Assembly: GCA_023133595.1 (NCBI GenBank)
Contig: JAGLWF010000004.1
Coordinates: 1 to 64,000, forward strand
Length of the DNA stretch: 64,000 nucleotides
DNA from: Nanobdellota archaeon
GTDB taxonomy: Archaea > Nanobdellota > Nanobdellia > Woesearchaeales > WJKV01
Reading direction: 5' to 3'
The position numbers were made by a program, and so were the translations under genes. Position 1 is the stretch's first letter. Every line of letters begins with the position of its first letter. Positions 24,908 through 34,195 of the stretch are shown one piece after another. The notes under the pieces are model-generated. The model had not been told where the DNA came from. It made no database searches and saw only the letters and a list, made by a program, of their open reading frames with translations.

Positions 24908-26503
24908 ATGCGAGATACAAAATTTATTGTGATCACAGGGGGGGTTATTTCTGGTTTAGGAAAAGGTATCTCAACAGCAAGTATCGGTGCTTTATATTCT
25001 GACAGTTTGAATGTGGTTCCTATCAAGTGTGATGGATACCTTAACGTGGATCCTGGTATAATGAGTCCTTTTCAGCACGGAGAAGTATTTGTTCTTGAAG
25101 ATGGTGGTGAGGTTGATATGGACTTCGGTCACTATGAGAGATTTATGAATATAACCACTCTCCATGACCAGAACCTGACAATGGGCAGGGTTTACAATGA
25201 AGTCATAAGCAAAGAAAGAAGAGGGGGTTTTTTGGGCAAAACTGTACAGTTAATACCTCATGTCACAACACATATCAAAGAATCTTTTAGAAGAATTTCT
25301 CAAGATGCAGATTTAGCAATCATAGAGATAGGCGGCACTGTCGGAGACATGGAAAACGAATTATATCTCGAGACAGTAAGGCAGATGCAGGCAGAACTAG
25401 GATCGGGCAGATTCATCTCCATACATCTGGGTTATATCCCAAAACCAGAACATCTTGGAGAGCAGAAATCAAAACCATTGCAGCAGAGCGTGACATTATT
25501 GAATCGAAGAGGAATAAAACCAGACATTATCATTGGAAGGTCGTCAGAAAGAATCACAGATGAATTAAAAGATAAGATCCGCACCTTTTGCGGAGTTTCT
25601 AAGGAAGCAGTGATTTCTGGAATACATGCCAGGACAATCTATGAAGTTCCATTAATGTACTGCAGAGAATTAGTGCCTGGGATTATCAGTTCAAAGCTTG
25701 GGATCGCACCTTCTATTGATAAAGAGGAATGGGCAAGATACGTGGTTAAAATACTAAAACCAATAAGAGGAACAAAAAAGATTGCTATCTGCGGAAAATA
25801 CACTGGCTTGCGAGACAGTTATGCAAGTATCATAGAAGCAATAACACATGCAGCAGTAAGCCTGGATATGCGCGCAGAGATAGAATTTGTTGAGACAAGC
25901 AATGAAAGCACTATCGAAGACAGGCTTAAAGGCATGGATGGAATAATTGTTCCTGGCGGTTTTGGACATAGGGGAGGAGAGGGAAAGATCAGAGCAGTTC
26001 AATATGCGCGGGAAAATAAATTGCCGTTCCTAGGGTTATGCCTTGGCCTGCAGATGGCTGTTGTTGAATTTGCAAGAAACAAATGCAAAATTCCAGATGC
26101 ATGTTCAGAAGAATTTGAAAGACAAACAGATAAAAAAATAATATGTGTTCTTGAAGAACATGATGCAGAACAAAGCGGAGAATACGGGGCTTCAATGCGA
26201 TTGGGAGCCTGCACAGCACACCTGAAACAAGGAACATTGGTTAGAAAATTATATCTTGGGGAAGAAAAAATATCAGAACGGCACAGGCATAGGTATGAAG
26301 TGAATCCAAAATATCACCAAATTTTGCAGGACAATGGTCTCATACTCTCTGGCATGTCTCCGGATGGAACATTAGTAGAGTTCATTGAACTGGATAATCA
26401 TCCTTTTTTTGTTGCAACACAGGCACACCCTGAATTCAAATCGAGATTAAAGAGACCAGCACCATTATTCTATGGCTTTCTTGAAGCAGTGCTGAAGCAC
26501 TGA
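24908..26503 (+). CDS. pyrG: CTP synthase
   Basis: Makes CTP from UTP, ATP and glutamine. The synthetase domain starts with ITGGVISGLGKGISTASIG (P-loop) and contains EIGGTVGDMEN. The glutamine amidotransferase domain has the oxyanion loop PGGFGHRGGEGK, the nucleophile in FLGLCLGLQM, and the His-Glu pair in AHPEF. At 531 residues it is full length. A TTAAATATTCC TATA-like element lies about 27 bases upstream. Confidence 0.97.
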   Translation: MRDTKFIVITGGVISGLGKGISTASIGALYSDSLNVVPIKCDGYLNVDPGIMSPFQHGEVFVLEDGGEVDMDFGHYERFMNITTLHDQNLTMGRVYNEVISKERRGGFLGKTVQLIPHVTTHIKESFRRISQDADLAIIEIGGTVGDMENELYLETVRQMQAELGSGRFISIHLGYIPKPEHLGEQKSKPLQQSVTLLNRRGIKPDIIIGRSSERITDELKDKIRTFCGVSKEAVISGIHARTIYEVPLMYCRELVPGIISSKLGIAPSIDKEEWARYVVKILKPIRGTKKIAICGKYTGLRDSYASIIEAITHAAVSLDMRAEIEFVETSNESTIEDRLKGMDGIIVPGGFGHRGGEGKIRAVQYARENKLPFLGLCLGLQMAVVEFARNKCKIPDACSEEFERQTDKKIICVLEEHDAEQSGEYGASMRLGACTAHLKQGTLVRKLYLGEEKISERHRHRYEVNPKYHQILQDNGLILSGMSPDGTLVEFIELDNHPFFVATQAHPEFKSRLKRPAPLFYGFLEAVLKH

Positions 26504-26586
26504 CCTTTAAAAGAAGATCCTGTTTCTATAGGTCCAAAACCTTTATAAACGGACTGACCTCTCTATAAGGGAGGGAGGTATATATA

Positions 26587-26778
26587 ATGGAAGAAAAAGT
26601 ATTCAGAGAGCCTGCATCAAAGTTTCTGAAGGTCAGATGCCCTAAATGCAAGAATGAACAGATCATATTTGGAAATGCTTCATCCAATGTGGATTGCCTT
26701 GTTTGCGGTAAAGAGATAGCCAAACCAACAGGCGGAAAGGCAATTATCAAGGCTAGGGTATTAGAGGTATTATCGTAA
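26587..26778 (+). CDS. rps27e: 30S ribosomal protein eS27
   Basis: A 63-residue zinc-ribbon ribosomal protein with CPKC (residues 19-22) and CLVC (38-41), followed by the usual PTGGKAIIKARVLEVL. GGGAGGGAGGT lies a few bases before the ATG. It opens the conserved archaeal cluster eS27 - aIF2-alpha - Nop10 - PAC2. Confidence 0.96.
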   Translation: MEEKVFREPASKFLKVRCPKCKNEQIIFGNASSNVDCLVCGKEIAKPTGGKAIIKARVLEVLS

Positions 26779-26780
26779 AA

Positions 26781-27551
26781 ATGTATTATCACAGAACCGG
26801 GATGCCTGAAGAATCTGAACTTGTCCTATGTACTGTAACAAAAATTCATTTTACTTCTGTTTTCGCTACTTTAGATGAATATGAGAATAAGTCTGGTATG
26901 ATACATATCAGTGAGATCTCTCCTGGTCGTATCAGAACAATAAGAGATTATGTAAAAGAAGGAAAGAAGATCATATGCAAAGTAGTCAGGATCAACAGGG
27001 AAAGAGGCCACATTGATCTTTCATTAAGAAGAGTCAATGAAGGGCAGAGAAGAGAGAAGAACGAACTGATAAAAAAAGAACTGAAAGCTGAGAAGATCAT
27101 GGATTTCGCAGCACAGGAATTGAAACTCCCGCCAAAAAAATTATACGAGGATGTTTTCCAGAAAGTCCAGCAATTGTATCCTTACCTGCATCAATGTTTT
27201 GAAGAGATTGTCACAAAACAGTTTGATATCAAACAATTAAAATTAGATCCTAAAGTCGAAAAAATATTAGAGACTTTGGTCCTGCAGAGGATGAAGCCTC
27301 CGGAAGTTGAGATCAAAGGCACTTTAACACTGCAGACCTATGCGCCAGATGGTGTAAAAGTACTGGCAAAAACTTTCAAGGAGATATCGCACGAGAATAT
27401 TGAGATAAAATATCTTGGTGCAGGCAAGTTCAGTGTCTTGATAAAGGCAAAAGATTATGATTTCGCAGAAGAATTATTCGAGAAACATATCGAGAAACAA
27501 GTAGAAGCCTTCAAAGAAGGTGGAGGCATTGCTGAGTTTGCGAGGACATGA
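26781..27551 (+). CDS. translation initiation factor aIF2 subunit alpha
   Basis: A 256-residue subunit of the archaeal initiation factor that delivers Met-tRNA to the small ribosomal subunit. It has the N-terminal S1 beta-barrel (about residues 9-84: CTVTKIHFTSVFATLDEYENKSG, then ISEISPGRIR), the helical domain 2 and the alpha/beta domain 3 (VEIKGTLTLQTYAPDGVKV). It begins two bases after eS27, and its stop overlaps the nop10 start. Confidence 0.96.
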   Translation: MYYHRTGMPEESELVLCTVTKIHFTSVFATLDEYENKSGMIHISEISPGRIRTIRDYVKEGKKIICKVVRINRERGHIDLSLRRVNEGQRREKNELIKKELKAEKIMDFAAQELKLPPKKLYEDVFQKVQQLYPYLHQCFEEIVTKQFDIKQLKLDPKVEKILETLVLQRMKPPEVEIKGTLTLQTYAPDGVKVLAKTFKEISHENIEIKYLGAGKFSVLIKAKDYDFAEELFEKHIEKQVEAFKEGGGIAEFART

Positions 27552-27676
27552 TGTATAAATGCGACAAATGCGGTTATACATTAGAAGAGACATGCCCTAA
27601 ATGCAAGCAAAAAGCAAAACTTATCAAACTGCCGAAGTACAATCCCGAGGATAAATATGGAAAATACCGCAGGTAA
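27551..27676 (+). CDS. nop10: H/ACA RNP protein Nop10
   Basis: A 41-residue zinc-binding subunit of the H/ACA RNP that activates Cbf5. Two CxxC pairs (CDKC and CPKC) are followed by LPKYNPEDKYGKYRR, the conserved Nop10 linker that contacts Cbf5. It lacks the longer basic helix seen in many archaeal Nop10 proteins, so this is a short form. The start overlaps the aIF2-alpha stop (ATGATG; the first ATG at 27548 is also possible). Cbf5 itself is at 67. Confidence 0.93.
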   Translation: MYKCDKCGYTLEETCPKCKQKAKLIKLPKYNPEDKYGKYRR

Positions 27677-28442
27677 CTGGAAATTCAACAAGGTTGGCAC
27701 AGTTCCTAAGATGAAGAACACTGTCTTCATAGAAGGCCTGCCTGGGATCGGTAATGTCGGCAAGATCGCGCTTGATTTCATAGTTGAGAGCAAGAATGCA
27801 AAAAAGGTTTATGAAATAACTTCTTACGACCTGCCGCATACAGTATTTATAAAAGAAGATAATCTGGTTGAACTGCCAAAGCTGATGCTGTATCATGCAA
27901 AACTCGGAAAGCAGGACTTTATTTTTCTCTCTGGCGATGTGCAGCCAGTATCAGAATATTCATGCTATGATTTCTGCGAAAATCTATTGGATATATTAGA
28001 AAAATTCAATGTCAAACAGATAATCACATTAGGCGGGATCGGGTTGGGGAAATTGCCTAAGAGACCTACAGTGTTTGCAACCGGAAACAACAAGAAAGTT
28101 CTGAAGGATATGAAAAAGAAGAATAAAGATATCAATATCCATCCGTATGGAGTGATCGGTCCAGTTGTCGGTGTCACTGGCTTGTTGACAGGACTTGCAG
28201 GAAAAAGGAAGATTCCAGCAGTTGCTTTGCTCGCAGAGACATTCGCGCATCCAATGTATCTGGGAATGAAAGGTTCACGAGGAATACTTAATATCCTGAA
28301 CAAGCAGTACAGCCTGAAATTGAGCATGAAAGATCTTGACAAAGAGATCAGTGACATTGAATACGAGCTGATCATGAAGACAAAAGATCTGATAGGTACT
28401 GCAAAAGGAATGAAAGATAAATCTTTGAGATATATTGGATAA
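27657..28442 (+). CDS. PAC2-family protein (proteasome assembly chaperone-like)
   Basis: A 261-residue protein with the PAC2 signature NTVFIEGLPGIGNVGKIALD at residues 21-40 and a GGIGLGKLPKRPTVFATG segment. Archaeal PAC2 proteins are related to eukaryotic proteasome assembly chaperone 2, and PbaA/PbaB are characterised examples. The ATG at 27657 overlaps nop10 by 20 bases; the ATG at 27711 (residue 19) is an alternative. Confidence 0.9.
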   Translation: MENTAGNWKFNKVGTVPKMKNTVFIEGLPGIGNVGKIALDFIVESKNAKKVYEITSYDLPHTVFIKEDNLVELPKLMLYHAKLGKQDFIFLSGDVQPVSEYSCYDFCENLLDILEKFNVKQIITLGGIGLGKLPKRPTVFATGNNKKVLKDMKKKNKDINIHPYGVIGPVVGVTGLLTGLAGKRKIPAVALLAETFAHPMYLGMKGSRGILNILNKQYSLKLSMKDLDKEISDIEYELIMKTKDLIGTAKGMKDKSLRYIG

Positions 28443-28474
28443 ACTTTATAAACCCTCATTCTTCATTTTCTTGT

Positions 28475-28981
28475 ATGGAAGATCAACAAATACTGGACAT
28501 CTGCAAGAAAGACACAGTAATAGCTGCAAAACTATTCTCAGCAGACAAGATCGAGATTGCAGACTGGCCTATTCTGAAGTGTGCTTTTGGTTGTGATTCG
28601 TATGGAAAGAACTGGACATGCCCTCCGCACAATGATATCACACCAGAAAAAGCACGAAAAATAATAAAGGATTACAAGAGAGCGATTCTTTTACAGTTTG
28701 ATTCAACAGATTACAAAAAGATCTACAATATTTTATTATCAATAGAAAAAGAGATATTAAACAATAATTTCTACAAAGTTTTCGCACTGTCAATGGGATA
28801 CTGTCCTTTGTGCGACAAGTGTACTGTTCCAAATCCGTGCGCCTTTCCAGAACTGAGAAGGCCGCCAATGGAAGCTCTGGGTATTGATGTGTTCAAGACA
28901 TTGAAGAACATTGGCATTGAACTCAAGATATTAAAGAAAGGGGAAAAATACACACCTTATTGTATTATCCTGCTGGATTAA
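28475..28981 (+). CDS. DUF2284 metal-binding protein
   Basis: A 168-residue cysteine-rich protein: KCAFGCDSYGKNWTCPPH, then GYCPLCDKCTVPNPCAFPELRRP. This matches DUF2284, a predicted metal or Fe-S binding family. ACTTTATAAACC is centred about 27 bases before the ATG. Confidence 0.85.
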   Translation: MEDQQILDICKKDTVIAAKLFSADKIEIADWPILKCAFGCDSYGKNWTCPPHNDITPEKARKIIKDYKRAILLQFDSTDYKKIYNILLSIEKEILNNNFYKVFALSMGYCPLCDKCTVPNPCAFPELRRPPMEALGIDVFKTLKNIGIELKILKKGEKYTPYCIILLD

Positions 28982-28985
28982 TAAT

Positions 28986-29687
28986 ATGAACTTCGACCAA
29001 GCGTGTACAATTATTGAAAATAACAAAGCATTGCTAGAAGAAAAAACCTATATAAAAATCAAAATAGCAGACAGGCCATTTATTCTTGCAGCTCATATCG
29101 ATTACAAAGAGCTTTGTGATGCATCTATGTATCTCTTTGACCAAACTCCTTTTATTACAGAAGTAAAACTGAATCATGATAAAACCGCAAAGAAAATAAT
29201 CACCGATACATCTGGGTTGGACTTAGTTCTAGAAAGAGCAAAAAAAACAAAACTTTCTGATGTGCCTATTTCGCCAGGAATGGGTGATTCATTCTATAAT
29301 CGGAGGTCATTAGGCATACTACATGCTTTTGCAACATACAATAATAATAGGTCTGATTTCCATACACATCCTGCCATGCACGACAATTTAGAGGACCTCA
29401 ATTATTTTTTATCATATATGGATCTGATCTATGGATGTCCATTCATATTTTTCCCATTAGATTATGCTACTTTTGCAAAGATAAAAACAGAAGAAGAATT
29501 AGAGCAGGAAAGACAAGCAACAGCAAAAAGAATGGAAGAATTAGAAATCAAAGGCTTTATGGTTGAATTATCGAACGATCTGCACACCATTGCACCATGG
29601 TGGGAAGCACTCGATCATCTGCAGACCGTAGAAACAGAAGCATTAATAACTCCCATGATACTAGGGCAAAATTTGGAAATAGATTGA
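28986..29687 (+). CDS. protein of unknown function with an HTHP motif
   Basis: A 233-residue protein immediately after the DUF2284 gene (gap of four bases), probably in one operon. The SDFHTHPAMHDNLEDLN segment after ILHAFATYNNNR resembles the HxHP core of JAMM/MPN metalloproteases, but the later Ser and Asp of that motif are not in the standard places. The assignment is therefore only a suggestion. Confidence 0.55.
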   Translation: MNFDQACTIIENNKALLEEKTYIKIKIADRPFILAAHIDYKELCDASMYLFDQTPFITEVKLNHDKTAKKIITDTSGLDLVLERAKKTKLSDVPISPGMGDSFYNRRSLGILHAFATYNNNRSDFHTHPAMHDNLEDLNYFLSYMDLIYGCPFIFFPLDYATFAKIKTEEELEQERQATAKRMEELEIKGFMVELSNDLHTIAPWWEALDHLQTVETEALITPMILGQNLEID

Positions 29688-29697
29688 GTTTAAATAA

Positions 29698-30255
29698 TCA
29701 TATAACACTAATCTCTATCTGTTGCACATAACCATAAGGTCTGCAGATAACATTCTCTGTTTCGCATCTAACTTCTACATCAAATATATATGTAAGACCT
29801 CTTGGAGTTCCAGAAGGAACCCTTATTGGTATCCTTACTATCTCTTTCTCTTTATCATCTAATGGATAAGGCCCTAATTTAGGGATGAAAAACTTATTTG
29901 TGTTCACAACAGGATCAACAACAGCTTTTGTCTCTGTATTGATAGCAGAATCAAAAGAAATCCTGACAGTAAACTCTTCTTTATATCCAATATAATTCTT
30001 GATACCCAGACCAAAAGTCTCTGTCTCTTCTCTCTTCATATCAGCAGAAAAAATAGGAAGCACAACTTTTGAAGTTGTTTGTGTCAATTGTTTCATTATC
30101 TGCTGTTTTGCTTGCTGTTCGACAATGCCTGTAAGAATATCCAATTCTTCTTTCTGTTGCAAAAAAAAAGTAAAAGCAAACACTACACATGCAAGAGCAA
30201 TGATAATGACAACTATAAGATTGACTGATAAACGTATGGCTCCTTGACGATTCAT
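29698..30255 (-). CDS. pilin-like membrane-anchored protein A
   Basis: A 185-residue protein starting MNRQG followed by a long hydrophobic helix (AIRLSVNLIVVIIIALACVVF), as in class III (type IV pilin-like) signal peptides cut after Gly. The external part is beta-rich with a cysteine pair (RCETENVICRP). It is the last gene of a four-gene operon and overlaps the preceding paralog by four bases. Confidence 0.65.
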   Translation of the reverse strand: MNRQGAIRLSVNLIVVIIIALACVVFAFTFFLQQKEELDILTGIVEQQAKQQIMKQLTQTTSKVVLPIFSADMKREETETFGLGIKNYIGYKEEFTVRISFDSAINTETKAVVDPVVNTNKFFIPKLGPYPLDDKEKEIVRIPIRVPSGTPRGLTYIFDVEVRCETENVICRPYGYVQQIEISVI

Positions 30256-30803
30256 CTTATGTTCACGTATATTTTCTCTAAACCACTGTACATCTGGTTT
30301 CCTGTTCCGCAGAATATACCAAGATTAAAGACATAGGTCCAGCCGTCAGTAGCACCGCTTCCAGCACGGATAGGCACTCCAATGACTTCTCTTTGGTTCT
30401 TCTCGATCTTATATTCAGATACAGGGAAGTGCCATGTTGCCATCTGCGCAGGATCAACATTAACTTCTTCACCTTTACTATTCACAGCAGTATCGTACTT
30501 GACTAATAATCTGTATGTATCAAACGAACATAGTTTTGGATCATTCTTGACACCGACAGCAAATGTTGCTACTTTTCCAGGCTTGACACTCATCACAATA
30601 TTAGGGATGATGACTGGTTCACGCCCAGATATCAAGATATCACTTATTTTCTGCTGTACTTCCTGGCTCACCTGTCCTGTAAACTCTTGACCGCCTGCAA
30701 AGATCTGCGTGAATATATAGATGCCGAATATAAACGTGATTGTTGCTATTATCAGGATTATTATGAAATTCACACTGAATTCAATCGCACCTTTCTTATT
30801 CAT
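30252..30803 (-). CDS. pilin-like membrane-anchored protein B
   Basis: A 183-residue paralog of the previous gene: MNKKG then AIEFSVNFIIILIIATITFIF, and a beta-rich domain with two cysteines (LCSFD, FCGTG). The Glu in position 3 after the likely cleavage site resembles type IV pilins, although Glu5 is canonical. Filament, adhesin or envelope subunit are all possible. Confidence 0.65.
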   Translation of the reverse strand: MNKKGAIEFSVNFIIILIIATITFIFGIYIFTQIFAGGQEFTGQVSQEVQQKISDILISGREPVIIPNIVMSVKPGKVATFAVGVKNDPKLCSFDTYRLLVKYDTAVNSKGEEVNVDPAQMATWHFPVSEYKIEKNQREVIGVPIRAGSGATDGWTYVFNLGIFCGTGNQMYSGLEKIYVNIR

Positions 30804-30830
30804 AGTAAAAGAGAAAAAATAAAAAATTCA

Positions 30831-31049
30831 TTATCTTATAAATTCATACTCTTTGATAATCAATATCAGGAAGAGTATAAGCACAATTGCTCCGACAACA
30901 ATCAATAACAGACCTCCTGTCCAGTCCATTTGGAATAGCCGATACAATCCATAAGCCATGATACCAAAGCCAAGCCATAAGAATTTATCAAGCACAAGCT
31001 TCATAATATCAAATTCTTCGCTTCTGGTTAGTTTCTTTTTTTTTGCCAT
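30831..31049 (-). CDS. small two-helix membrane protein
   Basis: A 72-residue protein with a charged N-terminus (MAKKKKLTRSEEFDIMK), two hydrophobic helices (LWLGFGIMAYGLYRL and GLLLIVVGAIVLILFLILII) and a short tail. It lies inside the pilin-like operon and may be a membrane partner. A GGTGATATA site precedes the ATG on the minus strand. Confidence 0.7.
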   Translation of the reverse strand: MAKKKKLTRSEEFDIMKLVLDKFLWLGFGIMAYGLYRLFQMDWTGGLLLIVVGAIVLILFLILIIKEYEFIR

Positions 31050-31060
31050 ATTATATCACC

Positions 31061-31645
31061 TTATATGATTGTAACCAAGAGTTCTACAGTCTCGTCCATA
31101 CTAAGTCCTCCTGTTCCACATCCTCCTGAGACATGGATAGGATATCTTAATGTATCTTGCTGTACTCCAGATTCAGATTCAATCTTTATTGGCAGTATCT
31201 TGACCTGATTGTTGTCAACTTCTACTGTTGTGAATGTCGAGATTCCAACTTTCTCACAATTGCCTGCTAACGTGACTTGATCGCATCTTCCATCCCCTTT
31301 TTTCGGATAGTCGATAGTATACGTCACATCATCACATCCCAGACTATTTCTTATTGCCAGATAGATAGTCTCACGAGAACTTTTCTCCATATCCACAGCA
31401 AACTGTGACAGTGAAACAGAATCTCCAGATTCTTTCAGACGATCAATCAATTGTTTCTCAACTTCTTTGCTCACTTCGCCAAACTGCTCAGTAGCCCTTC
31501 CAAAAGTTTTTTTCATGAAACCCAGACCAAGCCCAAGCATTGTTATTGCAAGAATAAGTACAACAATTGCATTAATTGACAAGGTCAAAGAAGCCTTTTT
31601 GTTTAATTCGAGCCGTAAATTGCCCCTTCTTGTTCTTCTCAGCAC
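31061..31645 (-). CDS. pilin-like membrane-anchored protein C
   Basis: A 194-residue first gene of the operon, starting at GTG with GAGGTG six bases upstream. After a basic extension (MLRRTRRGNLRLELNKKA) comes the hydrophobic helix SLTLSINAIVVLILAITMLG, similar to proteins A and B. The external domain has five cysteines (GCDD, RCDQ, NCEK, GGCG), suggesting disulfides. Confidence 0.65.
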   Translation of the reverse strand: MLRRTRRGNLRLELNKKASLTLSINAIVVLILAITMLGLGLGFMKKTFGRATEQFGEVSKEVEKQLIDRLKESGDSVSLSQFAVDMEKSSRETIYLAIRNSLGCDDVTYTIDYPKKGDGRCDQVTLAGNCEKVGISTFTTVEVDNNQVKILPIKIESESGVQQDTLRYPIHVSGGCGTGGLSMDETVELLVTII

Positions 31646-31731
31646 TTATACCACCTCTTTTTTATAAAAATATGATATATTACCACACGGCTCCTCTATT
31701 TATAAGCTTTTCTATGCAATGTAGGTGTGTT

Positions 31732-32160
31732 CTAAATCATCTCTTTTAATTTAGGATAAATTTTTTTGGTGAAAGCCAAAACATTTTCAGCATATTGTTT
31801 GTCCATGAATTTGCCGTAATACATGATTCTGTTACGAAAATATCTCAGCTGGTTCGCAAACTGAATAACATTCTCAGAAAATCCCAGTGTTCTTAAATAA
31901 GCCACTTCTGCTTCATGTGCACCTTGTCCTGAAGCACTCAATCCTTCTAAAATCATTTTTGCTCTGATCAGTTCCATAATCAAATCATAGCTTAGTTTAA
32001 CTAGGCTATTGGCATTCTCGTCATCAGCCTTCAGGCTCCTAACAAAAGAAAATGACTTTTCTGTCTCTTTGACCAAAAAATTTGCTCTAGACTTGTCTGG
32101 TATTTTCTTCTTGACCACTCTTTCAGCTAAAAAACCCTCAAAACTCCTGATTGGTTTCAA
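31732..32160 (-). CDS. HEPN-domain protein, partner of an MNT nucleotidyltransferase
   Basis: A 142-residue helical protein. The segment LRYFRNRIMYYGK matches the HEPN RN-x-I-x-YYG version of the Rx4-6H active motif, with Tyr for His. It overlaps the HTH-MNT gene by four bases, the classical order of MNT/HEPN toxin-antitoxin pairs. HEPN is expected to be the RNase toxin that the MNT partner inactivates by adding AMP. Confidence 0.75.
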   Translation of the reverse strand: MKPIRSFEGFLAERVVKKKIPDKSRANFLVKETEKSFSFVRSLKADDENANSLVKLSYDLIMELIRAKMILEGLSASGQGAHEAEVAYLRTLGFSENVIQFANQLRYFRNRIMYYGKFMDKQYAENVLAFTKKIYPKLKEMI

Positions 32161-32705
32161 AATTCAATCCCCCCAAACAAAACAATGCCGTTGCAAAGAT
32201 TTTCCTTCATTTCTTTGGCCAGGCTCTTGAGTGAATCATAAAAGTTGATAGTTATTTTTCTTTCCAGCATTTTTCCAAATTTATCCAAATTTAAATGTTG
32301 TTCTTTCCTGCCAATCACAGCCAAGTCAATATCGGAATTTAAGGTGTCATCGCCCCGAGAATAGCTGCCAAAAAGAATAAGGGTTGCTCCTGGAAAATTA
32401 TCCTCCAGATATTCTGCCAGGGCAGAATCATAAATCTGCCTCAAGTTGTCTGCTCTCTTCAATTGCATCACTTTCTGACTGTCCCGGTTCAGTTCTATTG
32501 ACCACCTTCTAGAATCCTTGTCCTGTTTTGTTTTGATTAAATTTTTCTTTTCTAAGCCTGGAATTGCTTTTACAATCGCTGGCTGCGAAACTTTCAGAAA
32601 TCTGGCAATGGCTCTTTGGTTTAAAGTTACCCCTGCTTTAAAAAAAAAGAGTCTTAAAATCTCCTGCTGCAAAATAGTGAACTTCAGTTTATACATATGA
32701 ACCAT
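32157..32705 (-). CDS. winged-helix MNT-type nucleotidyltransferase (antitoxin)
   Basis: A 182-residue protein with an N-terminal winged-helix domain (LQQEILRLFFFKAGVTLNQRAIARFLKVSQPAIVK, split) and a minimal nucleotidyltransferase domain with FGSYSRGDDTLNSDIDLAVIG, the intact GSxxxG...DxD site. TTTAAATATAAAC lies about 27 bases before the ATG. A palindrome at 32706-32723 next to the start suits autorepression by the DNA-binding domain. Base composition looks more GC-rich than the neighbours, consistent with transfer. Confidence 0.8.
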   Translation of the reverse strand: MVHMYKLKFTILQQEILRLFFFKAGVTLNQRAIARFLKVSQPAIVKAIPGLEKKNLIKTKQDKDSRRWSIELNRDSQKVMQLKRADNLRQIYDSALAEYLEDNFPGATLILFGSYSRGDDTLNSDIDLAVIGRKEQHLNLDKFGKMLERKITINFYDSLKSLAKEMKENLCNGIVLFGGIEF

Positions 32706-32723
32706 GGTTAATATGAGTTAACC
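32706..32723. promoter_or_regulatory. palindromic operator of the MNT/HEPN pair
   Basis: GGTTAA-N6-TTAACC lies exactly between the TATA box (32726-32738 on the minus strand) and the ATG at 32705, over the expected transcription start. It is a strong candidate binding site for the winged-helix domain encoded just downstream. Confidence 0.6.
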
Positions 32724-32793
32724 GTAGTTTATATTTAAATCTTTCGGTTTTAATTTAGAATTAGAAAAGGAGAATTTAGGGTCTATAAGAAAT

Positions 32794-34017
32794 CTATTGG
32801 ATACCCATTGTTTGTAACTGGGGCAAGATATGCCCTTCCCATACTCTGTTCTGCATATCACCCCATTCTTGGGTAAGTTCGCCTACTCTTGTGTTAAGGG
32901 TTCTTAGGTTTGCATTGTCTGTATTGACTGCTTCTCTTAATTCTTCTACCCTGTCAACAATATTTCCTCTTCTTCCTCTCTCAAGAATTCCTCGCAGTGC
33001 TTCTCTTCTTGCTTCTATTGATTGCTGACCACTGCGTGTCTGGTCAGTAACTCTCCTTTGGAGCTCGCCTGCTTCACGTAAAATTCTATTAACTCCATTG
33101 ATCAATCCAGTGAAATCCGCCTGCAGTCTTTGATTATCAGGAGTAGGATTTGCCCGAACTATTCCTTGCAAAGTGTTAAATCGATTCTGGATATTATTTG
33201 CTCTTGGAAATTCGTTTAATGCCTGCGTTAGGCTTGTAAGATCTTCATTGATATGATCTATCTCTGCTTGCCTGCCTCCACCGATCCAATTCTCTGCAGC
33301 AGCTGCATAAGCATTGATACCACCCAGTCTTTGTTCTCTCTGTTCTCCAAAAACATCATCTATTCCTCGAGGAACATAAGGTGCTGCACCCATTGCTGCT
33401 GGCGCTTCGTCAGCTCTGCCAAGACCGGATAGGGCAAAGCCAAGAACAACAATTCCTGTTATCACAAAGATGCTCATACCCATTCCCAGTGCCCATGCAC
33501 TCTGACCGATTGTTCCAAAGACGTATAATGCAAGTACAAGAGCAAGCACGCTCATAAGATTCTTTGTCTCAAGACCCCATATAGTACCTTCTCCTTTGAA
33601 AGTATGTCTGATTATAAAAAAGAAAAAGACACTGAGGATAACTGCAAAAAACAGATTGAACATTGAAGCTATTCTTTTGGCGTGCGCCAGCACATCAGTT
33701 CTTCCCAGGACAAAAAATGTAGACAAGACAGTAATTCCAGACAGTGTGAGTGCCACGATTTTTGCATTTTTTGTGAATTTGCCAGCTTCTTCGCTCTTGA
33801 ATGAAGGGATTGTGTTCAATCCTCCGACAAAAACAGCATACAAAAGGATAAAGAACAGGAAGAATAATATTCCAAACACAATATTATCATTCTTTAATAT
33901 GTCAACAAGCCCTTTGAATGGTGCGGCCAGCGCATCCAACTGCGCCATTGCAGAATACGAGAATATGCTAAGTGAAATGATCATACCCAGAAATAAAACC
34001 AGACATTTCTTCCTCAT
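32794..34017 (-). CDS. polytopic membrane protein with C-terminal coiled coil
   Basis: A 407-residue protein: signal peptide (LFLGMIISLSIFSYSAMA), then about six membrane helices up to residue 200 (for example FGILFFLFFILLYAVFVGG and LMSVLALVLALYVFGTIG), then a soluble helical region of about 190 residues rich in Arg, Glu and Gln. AAGGTG precedes the ATG on the minus strand. No named family; it may scaffold envelope or secretion components, as it lies near the pilin-like operon. Confidence 0.65.
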   Translation of the reverse strand: MRKKCLVLFLGMIISLSIFSYSAMAQLDALAAPFKGLVDILKNDNIVFGILFFLFFILLYAVFVGGLNTIPSFKSEEAGKFTKNAKIVALTLSGITVLSTFFVLGRTDVLAHAKRIASMFNLFFAVILSVFFFFIIRHTFKGEGTIWGLETKNLMSVLALVLALYVFGTIGQSAWALGMGMSIFVITGIVVLGFALSGLGRADEAPAAMGAAPYVPRGIDDVFGEQREQRLGGINAYAAAAENWIGGGRQAEIDHINEDLTSLTQALNEFPRANNIQNRFNTLQGIVRANPTPDNQRLQADFTGLINGVNRILREAGELQRRVTDQTRSGQQSIEARREALRGILERGRRGNIVDRVEELREAVNTDNANLRTLNTRVGELTQEWGDMQNRVWEGHILPQLQTMGIQ

Positions 34018-34195
34018 CTATATACACCTTTATCACAATAAATGACAGATTAATTTATAAATGTTTGTACGGGTTATATCATTTGTTAGGGATTTAAAAT
34101 GCTTGCCGTAATGGATGGGGAGTTTGTTTCATCAAAGCCGAAGGTTCATTTAATCAAAGAAAAAATGAGGGTTTTGTCGTTAAATAATAAGAAAG

